Below are positions 1-6,402 of a DNA stretch of 9,451 nt, piece by piece (position 1 is the first letter of the stretch; the number at the start of each line of letters is the position of its first letter). The stretch comes from an uncultured Dysgonomonas sp. (GTDB lineage Bacteria; Bacteroidota; Bacteroidia; Bacteroidales; Dysgonomonadaceae): assembly GCA_937875275.1 (NCBI GenBank), contig CALNCC010000013.1, positions 1-9,451 on the forward strand. Reading direction: 5' to 3'. Made by a program: the position numbers and the translations under genes. The notes under the pieces were generated by a model, which searched no databases, had not been told where the DNA came from, and worked only from the letters and a program-made list of their open reading frames with translations.

Positions 1-757
1 TTTTCTTATGAAAATTCCCTAAAAACTCATAGTTCATAAATAAATTAACGACCTGCTCGTCTTTCGGAATACCGGCTACCCAATTCATATATTTATCTGC
101 TGTCAGCGGATACTCGTTCCACGAATAGTTGGAGAAACGTGTAGATAAATCGTCACTGAACGTTTCGTTCCTTAACAAGAGTTTCAACTCCGGCGCAACT
201 AACGATTTATAGAGATAATTGGGGCTTTTCCAACCCAATACACGTTTTGCACCTTCGGTCAGCATTCCGGTGTAACCGAGCTTGCTGATTTGAAGTGCTA
301 TCTCGTCCGAATAAATTAGTTCTGAGTTTCGAAACACTTTAGGTCTTTGTCCAAACAAAGCCTCGATGCGGTCGTCATGCGATTTTATCTCTTGTTTAAA
401 TTCTTTTTCGTCTATCAGCGACGACAAGGAGTGCCCGTATGTTTCCGACAAAAACTCGACACAGCCCGTATCAGCCAGCATCTTTAATCCGTCGATAACT
501 TCGGGTGAGTATATTTCGAGTTGTTCTAATGCTACCCCCGAAATAGATATGGCAAATTTGAATTTCCCTTTATTTTCTTCTACCATATCCAACAACAGTC
601 GATTTGCCGGATTGAACGACCGTTCGGCTATCTGTTGTATAAAATCTTCGTTAGCAAAGTCATCATAATAATAATGGTCTCTACCGATATTAAAAAAACG
701 GTATCCTTTTAACCTGTATGGTTGATGTATCTGAAAGTAAAAGCAGATTGTTTTCAT
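1..757 (-). CDS. GH57 alpha-amylase-like protein, 3' end cut by window edge
   Basis: I translated this directly: 252 codons from an ATG (complement of 755-757), running off the left edge. It belongs to glycoside hydrolase family 57, a (beta/alpha)7-barrel family acting on alpha-glucans, probably cytoplasmic because no signal peptide is present. Motif 1 is I-H-Q-P-Y at residues 10-14. A family-typical L-S-E-T-Y-G-H-S block lies at 103-110. F-R-N-S-E-L-I-Y at 142-149 holds the probable nucleophile Glu146. At motif 4 the protein reads F-M-N-Y-E-F-L-G (240-247), where this branch of GH57 normally has M-D-Y-E-T-F-G, so Asn242 replaces the expected acid/base Asp. It may therefore be inactive or altered. 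It is the third gene of the leftward operon, 13 bp after the glycosyltransferase, with no Shine-Dalgarno sequence. Family assignment is firm; substrate and activity are not. Confidence 0.88.
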   Translation of the reverse strand, partial: MKTICFYFQIHQPYRLKGYRFFNIGRDHYYYDDFANEDFIQQIAERSFNPANRLLLDMVEENKGKFKFAISISGVALEQLEIYSPEVIDGLKMLADTGCVEFLSETYGHSLSSLIDEKEFKQEIKSHDDRIEALFGQRPKVFRNSELIYSDEIALQISKLGYTGMLTEGAKRVLGWKSPNYLYKSLVAPELKLLLRNETFSDDLSTRFSNYSWNEYPLTADKYMNWVAGIPKDEQVVNLFMNYEFLGNFHKK

Positions 758-770
758 ATTGTAGTTTGAT

Positions 771-2027
771 TTACATAAGACTATTATATATATTCCTCAC
801 CTTTATTCCGGCATTTTGCCAAGTGATGTTGTTTACTTCGTTTCGACCTTCTTCTCTCAGAAAATCTGCCATAGCAGGATAGGTACAGATCGAGTGTATA
901 GCATCTGCCATAGCATCAATATCCCAATAATCGGTTTTGATGGCACACTCAAGTATTTCTGAGCAACCCGACTGTTTAGATATTATGGAAGGAACGCCAC
1001 ACTGCATGGCTTCGAGAGGTGAGATACCGAAGGGCTCCGACACTGACGGCATTATATATACATCGCTACGCTTAAACATATCATACACAGCTTTTCCTTT
1101 CAGAAAGCCTGTAAAATGAAAGCGATCCGAGATATGCTTCTCGGCAACAAGGTTGACCATTTTTTCATACATGTCGCCACTACCCGCCATCACGAAACGA
1201 ATATTTTTTGATCGTTCGAGAACTTTCGCAGCAGCTTCGACAAAATATTCCGGCCCTTTCTGCATCGTTATCCGCCCCAAGAATGTTACGATCTTATCCT
1301 TATTCGATTTTTCGGGTTGCGATGCCATTATCTCAGAACTCAGTGGTTCTACGGCATTGTGTACCGTGGTAACCTTTGCCGGATCTTGGTGATATTTCTT
1401 GATTACGGTATTCCGTGTCAGATTACTCACACATATTATATGGTCGGCATAATCCATACCGTTTTTCTCTATATTATATACTTCCGGATTCACATTACCT
1501 CTACTGCGGTCAAAGTCGGTTGCATGTACATGGATAACCAACGGTTTACCCAACACATTTTTGGCGTGTATCCCTGCCGGATAGGTCAACCAATCATGCG
1601 AATGGATGATGTCGAAATTGTAGGTGCGGGCAACAACACCGGCTGTGATGGAATAGTTGTTTATCTCCTCCATCAGATTGTCGGGATAACGACCCGAAAA
1701 CTCAATACATCCCAGATCATTGGTGTGCATATAGTTGAAATCGGCATATATATGATTTCTGAGATCGAAATAGTCTTGCGGAGCTATATATTTCGAGACA
1801 GCTTTTTCCACATAGGGCATATCCACATCGCGCCACACAACAGGAATATTCGAAGCTCCTATTATTTTCAGAAAACTTTGATCTTCATCGCCTCGTACTT
1901 TGGGCATAATAAAGGTTATGTCCATATCGGGCTGCATTGCCATTCCTTTGGTCAGTCCATAACTGGCTGTTCCCAATCCTCCGAGTATGTGTGGCGGAAA
2001 TTCCCATCCAAACATGAGTGCCTTCAT
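771..2027 (-). CDS. GT4-family glycosyltransferase, glycogen-synthase-like
   Basis: This 418-residue GT-B glycosyltransferase probably elongates alpha-1,4-glucan from a nucleotide sugar in the cytoplasm. The N-terminal half opens like starch/glycogen synthases: W-E-F-P-P-H at 8-13, then G-G-L-G at 16-19, the glycine-rich loop that in GT5 enzymes is preceded by Lys-x. Here the positions before it are Ile-Leu. I-H-S-H-D-W lies at 141-146 and H-V-H-A-T-D at 166-171. The C-terminal donor domain has G-R at 251-252, Lys257, and a complete E-x7-E motif (Glu331 and Glu339 within S-E-P-F-G-I-S-P-L-E-A). Length is normal for GT4. The start is the only ATG before the hydrophobic first strand, and no Shine-Dalgarno is seen. 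It sits 15 bp after the debranching enzyme and 13 bp before the GH57 gene, so all three are probably co-transcribed. Donor (ADP- or UDP-glucose) cannot be read from sequence. Confidence 0.9.
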   Translation of the reverse strand: MKALMFGWEFPPHILGGLGTASYGLTKGMAMQPDMDITFIMPKVRGDEDQSFLKIIGASNIPVVWRDVDMPYVEKAVSKYIAPQDYFDLRNHIYADFNYMHTNDLGCIEFSGRYPDNLMEEINNYSITAGVVARTYNFDIIHSHDWLTYPAGIHAKNVLGKPLVIHVHATDFDRSRGNVNPEVYNIEKNGMDYADHIICVSNLTRNTVIKKYHQDPAKVTTVHNAVEPLSSEIMASQPEKSNKDKIVTFLGRITMQKGPEYFVEAAAKVLERSKNIRFVMAGSGDMYEKMVNLVAEKHISDRFHFTGFLKGKAVYDMFKRSDVYIMPSVSEPFGISPLEAMQCGVPSIISKQSGCSEILECAIKTDYWDIDAMADAIHSICTYPAMADFLREEGRNEVNNITWQNAGIKVRNIYNSLM

Positions 2028-2042
2028 ATATATGTAGTTTAT

Positions 2043-4019
2043 TTATTTAAAACTTGCCTCTAACTGTTCCATGTATGTTTGCTTCAAGTCGAGAACAGAC
2101 AATATTCCGGATACGTTAAGCGCAGACGATACTGCTCCATGACCTTGATATGGCAAACTGCCGTCATAGAACTCAGAAAGTGAGCCGACACAATCGTTAG
2201 CCATTTCTTCCTCTATTCCTATCAGCAACCTCTCGGCAAAGAACGTTCCACTATGCTTAAATATACTTATATAAGCCTTTATGTATGGCGCAAACAACCA
2301 TGGCCACGCACAACCATTGAATGACGCGTAATTTTTCTCATAATTGTCGCCTTCATATCTGGGCTTGAATCCGTTACTTTTAGGACTGAGAGTCCGAAGT
2401 CCCTTGGGTGTCATCAGTTCCTTGGTTATATAATCTATCACCGATTTAGCCTGCCGCTTGTCCAACAACGGATATTTCAATGCTACGGCAATTATCATAT
2501 TCGGACGCACACTCCAATCTACATATCCACCATTAACGAAGTCATACAAATATCCGGCTTCATTCAAAAATGTATTCAGGAATCCACTTTTTATTTTTGC
2601 ACCTAATATGGTTCTTGCTTCTGCCGTATCTTTATCGCCTTGCCGTTGTGCAATCTCTGCGCTCAACATCACGGCCTGATACCAAAGAGCGTTGATTTCG
2701 ACCAAACAACCGGTACGACTAACAGCCGGTTTGCCCATATGTTGTCCATCCATCCAATCGATAGAACCATTCCGCTTGTCGGCATACAACAGTTTATTGC
2801 CCGACACTTTCAAGTTGGGATGTTTATTTTCTATTATATAATTAACAATATCTGTTACTATCCATGCATATTTCTTATAGAAAACATCGTTGTAGTCGTC
2901 ATAATATTTACATAACCCGGCGATTATCCATAACCCGACATCAGCACCGTATATATCTTTCAGATGTCCATCGACAGGTTGATTTTTTATCATTTTTCGG
3001 ATCGAAGAAACAGCCGTATCCATGACCTGTTCAAACTCGGGACGCTTACCGAGACATAGCGTCAGCCCCGGCAATGCCATAAATTGAAGGCGGGCATCTA
3101 CCCTTCCCCATGAATAATTATTCAATATATAAAGCTCCTCCGGATTGGGTCGGTAATAGAACTGATGCGCCGAATTTTTAAGGCAATTGTAAAATGAAGA
3201 CCTTGGAGTTCTTTCCTTTATACCTTCCTCGAAAGATGTTGCCAGCCGAGACACGTCTACCGGCTCATCGCTTGCCGAAAAAATAATAGACTCGCCCTTT
3301 TTTATCGGCAACTCAAAGTATCCGGGAACATACAGATCTTCCTTGTAGTCAAGACCTTCTTCCATATCCTGAGAATATTCGAGTTCTTTATACCAGTGTG
3401 GTTCGAAGATAAACTTTGGCTCCTTGTTGAATTGCATGTACAGGTTAGGATATCCTTTATACAGGCTCGACGTAATTCCATTCTCTACAATTTCATATCC
3501 GTGATTTATATCTAAATTTTCGACAGATAGACTATTGATATTCCGAAAAGCCAGATAAGGTCTGAAACGCATTGTTGTTGGCGAATGGGCATCGAGCAAA
3601 GTATAACGTATATATATACTATTCGATGTCAGAGAGAACATTTTCTCTTTCGAAAAAACGACTCCTCCTACCCGATAGATCGTCTTTGGCAACGAGTCGC
3701 AATCAAATTCACGAATATATTTATGCCCCATCGGGCTATAATTGTTTCCTCCATATTTGTGTATTCCCATGTTAAATTCGGCTCCGTGTTGGATCACCGT
3801 TTCATCAAATGACGACAACAGCACATGGTTTGTGTTTCCAAATTGTGGCACAGGAACGATTAACAATCCGTGCTGTTTACGTGTATTACATTCCACAAGG
3901 GTTGTGCAGTGATAAGCTCCTCGCCTGTTCGTTCTCAGAATCTCCCGTTTGAGGGAATAATCGAGATTCACCATGCGGGACTTATCAAATTTAAGATATG
4001 TTGTATCAGTTCGATTCAT
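2043..4019 (-). CDS. Glycogen debranching enzyme (amylo-alpha-1,6-glucosidase)
   Basis: This 658-residue protein matches the bacterial/archaeal glycogen debranching family: an N-terminal beta-sandwich domain (about 1-260) and a C-terminal (alpha/alpha)6 barrel (about 280-650) that hydrolyses alpha-1,6-linked glucose stubs. Visible barrel motifs are N-Y-S-W-G-R-V-D-A-R at 301-310, D-W-M-D-G at 421-425 (Asp424, likely general acid), V-E-I-N-A-L-W-Y at 440-447, R-P-N at 505-507, L-R-T-L-S-P at 541-546, W-P-W-L at 572-575, and L-S-E-F-Y-D-G at 614-620 (Glu616, likely base). The usual downstream Q-A-W-S block reads S-A-L-N (632-635). No signal peptide is seen, so a cytoplasmic role in storage-glucan turnover is inferred. 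It is the first gene of the leftward operon, preceded by a 274-bp divergent intergenic region. The leader immediately before the ATG has no Shine-Dalgarno, as is common in Bacteroidetes. Confidence 0.9.
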   Translation of the reverse strand: MNRTDTTYLKFDKSRMVNLDYSLKREILRTNRRGAYHCTTLVECNTRKQHGLLIVPVPQFGNTNHVLLSSFDETVIQHGAEFNMGIHKYGGNNYSPMGHKYIREFDCDSLPKTIYRVGGVVFSKEKMFSLTSNSIYIRYTLLDAHSPTTMRFRPYLAFRNINSLSVENLDINHGYEIVENGITSSLYKGYPNLYMQFNKEPKFIFEPHWYKELEYSQDMEEGLDYKEDLYVPGYFELPIKKGESIIFSASDEPVDVSRLATSFEEGIKERTPRSSFYNCLKNSAHQFYYRPNPEELYILNNYSWGRVDARLQFMALPGLTLCLGKRPEFEQVMDTAVSSIRKMIKNQPVDGHLKDIYGADVGLWIIAGLCKYYDDYNDVFYKKYAWIVTDIVNYIIENKHPNLKVSGNKLLYADKRNGSIDWMDGQHMGKPAVSRTGCLVEINALWYQAVMLSAEIAQRQGDKDTAEARTILGAKIKSGFLNTFLNEAGYLYDFVNGGYVDWSVRPNMIIAVALKYPLLDKRQAKSVIDYITKELMTPKGLRTLSPKSNGFKPRYEGDNYEKNYASFNGCAWPWLFAPYIKAYISIFKHSGTFFAERLLIGIEEEMANDCVGSLSEFYDGSLPYQGHGAVSSALNVSGILSVLDLKQTYMEQLEASFK

Positions 4020-4106
4020 GGTATCATTAACAATATTTGGTTACACTAAAGTGAGGCAGTAAAAACTAAAACCTCTCTATCCTTACTCAATTTACAGCAT
4101 TCCTAT

Positions 4107-4135
4107 CAAAATACGCTCGTAGGTAAAGATAACAA
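4107..4135 (-). promoter_or_regulatory. Weak candidate promoter for the glucan operon
   Basis: Read on the minus strand, a TTG at 4135-4133 is followed after 19 bp by TATTTTG at 4113-4107. The spacing equals that of the Bacteroidetes consensus (TTTG, about 19 bp, TAnnTTTG), but the -7 box is one base short between TA and TTTG. An alternative, TATCTTTA, starts at 4131 on the same strand with no well-spaced partner. This is inference from consensus only. Transcription would begin roughly 80-90 nt upstream of the debranching-enzyme start. Confidence 0.3.
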
Positions 4136-4245
4136 TTATGTTAAAACAAAAAACAAAATCGTTCAAAAAAAAACAGTTAATCGTCTTCGCCAATGATCAC
4201 ATACAAATTAAGGTGTAAACACGGCTTCAAAATGAGTATTTTTAA

Positions 4246-4253
4246 TATCTTTG
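4246..4253 (+). promoter_or_regulatory. Candidate -7 box of the lgt promoter (TATCTTTG)
   Basis: TATCTTTG matches the Bacteroidetes primary-sigma -7 consensus TAnnTTTG at all six defined positions. It lies 40 bp before the lgt ATG, which would give a 5' leader of roughly 30-35 nt. No good TTTG -33 element is found 17-21 bp upstream (that stretch reads CGGCTTC), so the call rests on the -7 box and its position at the head of a rightward operon. Confidence 0.45.
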
Positions 4254-4293
4254 TTGTTCTAATAAAGAATAATTCTAAATACCGTTTTAGGCT

Positions 4294-5124
4294 ATGCTTA
4301 TATCTGTTCTGTGGGATGTAGATCCCGAAATATTCACAATCTTCGGACGCGAAATTCGCTGGTATGGCGTTCTGTGGGCAACAGGAGTCATGCTGACTGC
4401 ATATGTAGTACAACGAATGTACAAAGCCGAAAAACTACCCGAGAGCTGGTTCGATTCGCTTTTTATGTATGTTATTATCGGACTTATAATCGGGGCACGG
4501 CTGGGGCATTGCCTGTTCTACGATCCCGAACGTTATTTGTCTTCCCCATTAGAAATGCTCAAAATATGGGAAGGTGGGCTTTCGAGTCATGGTGGAGCCA
4601 TCGGTATGCTTATTGGCATCTGGCTGTTTTGCCTAAGAGTTTCTAAGAAAAGTGTCATTTGGGCGTTAGACAGATTGATCGTCGGTGTTGCTATCGGAGC
4701 CACGTTTATTCGATTGGGTAACCTTATGAACTCTGAAATTTATGGTGCAGCAACGACTCTCCCTTGGGGATTCAGTTTTGTGCAGGATGATAAGTGGGGC
4801 GGGCTACCTTGCCACCCTACCCAAATATACGAAGCCTTAGTTTATTTTTCGCTATTCCTGTTAGGGATGTATATGTATTGGCGAACCAATGCCAAAGAGA
4901 AACAGGGGTTGATACTGGGAGTTATGCTGATCGGAATTTTTCTCTCTCGCTTCTTTATTGAATTTATAAAGAACATACAGGAGCCTTTCGAACAGACTAT
5001 GCGTGAAACAATAGGCATAGACATGGGACAACTATTGAGTCTGCCGTTCGTTATATGGGGAGTATGGCTTGTATACAACGCGTTGAAAAAAGGAAAGACA
5101 AATTCAATAAAAACAAAAAAATAA
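4294..5124 (+). CDS. lgt: Prolipoprotein diacylglyceryl transferase
   Basis: Lgt is the inner-membrane enzyme that moves diacylglycerol from phosphatidylglycerol to the lipobox cysteine of prolipoproteins, the first step of lipoprotein maturation. The 276-residue protein is mostly hydrophobic with several membrane segments. The family's essential residues are all visible: R-W-Y-G at 22-25 (Tyr24), G-G-L-S-S-H-G-G at 94-101 (His99), the signature I-R-L-G-N-L-M-N-S-E-I-Y-G at 139-151 (Arg140, Asn143, Glu148, Gly151, a constant offset of three from E. coli numbering), H-P-T-Q-I-Y-E at 174-180, and S-R-F-F-I-E-F at 218-224 (Arg219). The C-terminus is Lys-rich, as expected for a cytosolic tail. 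An in-frame TAG two codons before the ATG fixes this as the earliest start. The flavo-diiron gene begins 4 bp after its stop, so they form an operon closed by the terminator near 6350. Confidence 0.97.
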   Translation: MLISVLWDVDPEIFTIFGREIRWYGVLWATGVMLTAYVVQRMYKAEKLPESWFDSLFMYVIIGLIIGARLGHCLFYDPERYLSSPLEMLKIWEGGLSSHGGAIGMLIGIWLFCLRVSKKSVIWALDRLIVGVAIGATFIRLGNLMNSEIYGAATTLPWGFSFVQDDKWGGLPCHPTQIYEALVYFSLFLLGMYMYWRTNAKEKQGLILGVMLIGIFLSRFFIEFIKNIQEPFEQTMRETIGIDMGQLLSLPFVIWGVWLVYNALKKGKTNSIKTKK

Positions 5125-5128
5125 ATAT

Positions 5129-6331
5129 ATGCTTAAGCCTATAAAAATAAAGGAAGACTTCTATTATGTCGGTGTCAACGACCGCACAAAAGCATTGTTC
5201 GAAAATCTATGGCCTTTACCCAAAGGGGTGTCATATAATTCTTATGTGATATTGGATGAAAAAACAGCACTGTTCGACACTGTTGACATCTGCTATTCCG
5301 ACATATTCTTCCAGAAATTAGATTCTGCGCTCAATGGCAGATCGTTAGATTATCTTATCATCAATCATATGGAGCCTGATCATTCGGGATCGATAGGATT
5401 ACTGAAAAACCGTTTCCCAAACATACAGATTATCGGCAACAAACGAACTGCCGATATGGTAAAAGGGTTTTACAACATAGACAAAGATGTTACAATTATT
5501 GAAGACGGCAGCGAATTGCTGTTAGGCAAGCACAATCTGAAATTCTACCTAACCCCGATGGTACATTGGCCCGAAACAATGATGACGTATGAAACCACAA
5601 ACAAGATTTTGTTTTCCGGTGATGCTTTCGGCACATTCGGCACGCTTGACGGAGGTATTATAGATGCACAGCTTCACCCCGAAAGATACTATGACGAGAT
5701 GGTACGCTACTATTCCAACATCGTGGGCAAGTTTGGTTCTCCTGTGCAGAAAGCCCTTGAAAAACTGAGCCAGTTAGATCTTAAATACATCTGTTCGACA
5801 CACGGTCCGGTGTGGACATTAGACGATCAGATAAAGAAAATCGTATCTATCTACAACAAGCTGAGCAAATATGAAGGGGACGAAGGTGTTGTGATTGCAT
5901 ACGGAAGCATGTACGGGCATACTGAACAAATGGCTGAAGTAATTGCGTACGAATTGGCACAACAAGGCATCAAAGAGATTATCCTCCACAATGTATCTAA
6001 GCGTTCGCACTCTTACATTATTCGAGATATATTCAAATACAAAGGTTTGATTGTAGGCTCTCCGACATACAACAACAAGCTCTATCCGGAGATAGAGGCC
6101 CTCTTATCGAAAATCGAAAATCGCGATATGAAGAATCGTTATTTCGGATATTTCGGTTCATTCACATGGGCAGGAGCAGCAGTAAAACGCCTTGCAGAAT
6201 TTGCTGATGGAAGTAAATTCGAGATCATTGGCACACCTGTGGAAATGAAACAGGCGATGACCGAAGACAATTATCAGGCATGTCTAGCTCTTGGTAAATC
6301 AATGGCTGACCGTCTGAAACAAGACAGATAA
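5129..6331 (+). CDS. A-type flavo-diiron protein (FprA-like O2/NO reductase)
   Basis: This 400-residue cytoplasmic flavo-diiron protein should reduce O2 to water or NO to N2O, protecting an anaerobe. The metallo-beta-lactamase-like domain (about 1-250) has the full diiron ligand set: His80, Glu82, Asp84 and His85 in N-H-M-E-P-D-H-S, then His146 (V-H-W-P-E-T), Asp165 (S-G-D-A-F-G) and His225 (S-T-H-G-P-V-W). The flavodoxin domain (about 253-400) begins with an FMN phosphate loop, Y-G-S-M-Y-G-H-T-E at 258-266, and has S-P-T-Y-N at 311-315. There is no C-terminal rubredoxin or flavin reductase domain, so it is the simple class A form and needs a separate electron donor, which is not in this window. 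It starts 4 bp after lgt with an A-rich leader and no Shine-Dalgarno, and it is the last gene before a strong terminator. O2 versus NO preference cannot be decided from sequence. Confidence 0.94.
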   Translation: MLKPIKIKEDFYYVGVNDRTKALFENLWPLPKGVSYNSYVILDEKTALFDTVDICYSDIFFQKLDSALNGRSLDYLIINHMEPDHSGSIGLLKNRFPNIQIIGNKRTADMVKGFYNIDKDVTIIEDGSELLLGKHNLKFYLTPMVHWPETMMTYETTNKILFSGDAFGTFGTLDGGIIDAQLHPERYYDEMVRYYSNIVGKFGSPVQKALEKLSQLDLKYICSTHGPVWTLDDQIKKIVSIYNKLSKYEGDEGVVIAYGSMYGHTEQMAEVIAYELAQQGIKEIILHNVSKRSHSYIIRDIFKYKGLIVGSPTYNNKLYPEIEALLSKIENRDMKNRYFGYFGSFTWAGAAVKRLAEFADGSKFEIIGTPVEMKQAMTEDNYQACLALGKSMADRLKQDR

Positions 6332-6347
6332 AACACGCTTAATCTAT

Positions 6348-6379
6348 CGAGGTGAAAGCTCGCGTTTCGCCTCGCTTTT
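6348..6379 (+). terminator. Rho-independent terminator after the flavo-diiron gene
   Basis: CGAGGTGAAA (6348-6357) pairs with TTTCGCCTCG (6365-6374). The stem is 10 bp with a single T-G wobble and a 7-nt loop, followed by CTTTT. It begins 16 bp after the flavo-diiron stop codon and should end the lgt operon. An in-frame GTG at 6352 lies inside the left arm, which argues against using that codon as the start of the next gene. Confidence 0.8.
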
Positions 6380-6402
6380 ACCTTATATATTTACTGTTGT
6401 AT

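Larger units (their letters stand above)
4020..4293. other. Divergent intergenic region between glucan operon and lgt
   Basis: This AT-rich stretch of 274 bp separates two divergently transcribed genes, so it should carry both promoters. It contains a candidate -7 box on each strand (described separately) and an A9 run at 4165-4173. I see no convincing small ORF, tRNA or strong hairpin. The open frame on the minus strand at 4177-4413 is mostly antisense to lgt. The debranching-enzyme leader would be about 80-90 nt if the weak minus-strand promoter is right, which leaves room for leader regulation. No recognisable riboswitch or sugar-responsive operator was found. Confidence 0.6.

Noticed and set aside
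366..668. 100-codon open frame on the plus strand
   Set aside because: It is antisense to the GH57 gene. Its Ser-rich translation has no family signature.
1317..2063. 248-codon open frame on the plus strand
   Set aside because: It lies almost wholly opposite the glycosyltransferase, whose motifs are complete. Its translation is low-complexity with clustered Ile/His/Tyr and shows no recognisable domain, so it is an antisense shadow.
4053..4075. GAGG...CCTC hairpin in the debranching-enzyme leader
   Set aside because: Four base pairs plus a short inner AGT/ACT pairing is within chance for AT-rich DNA, and no known riboswitch shape is seen.
4177..4413. 78-codon minus-strand frame reaching into the divergent intergenic region
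   Set aside because: Half of it is antisense to the well-supported lgt start, it has no promoter or leader of its own, and the translation has no recognisable motif.
6352..6402. Upstream GTG start for the thioredoxin lipoprotein
   Set aside because: It lies inside a terminator stem and would bury the signal peptide behind 17 extra residues.
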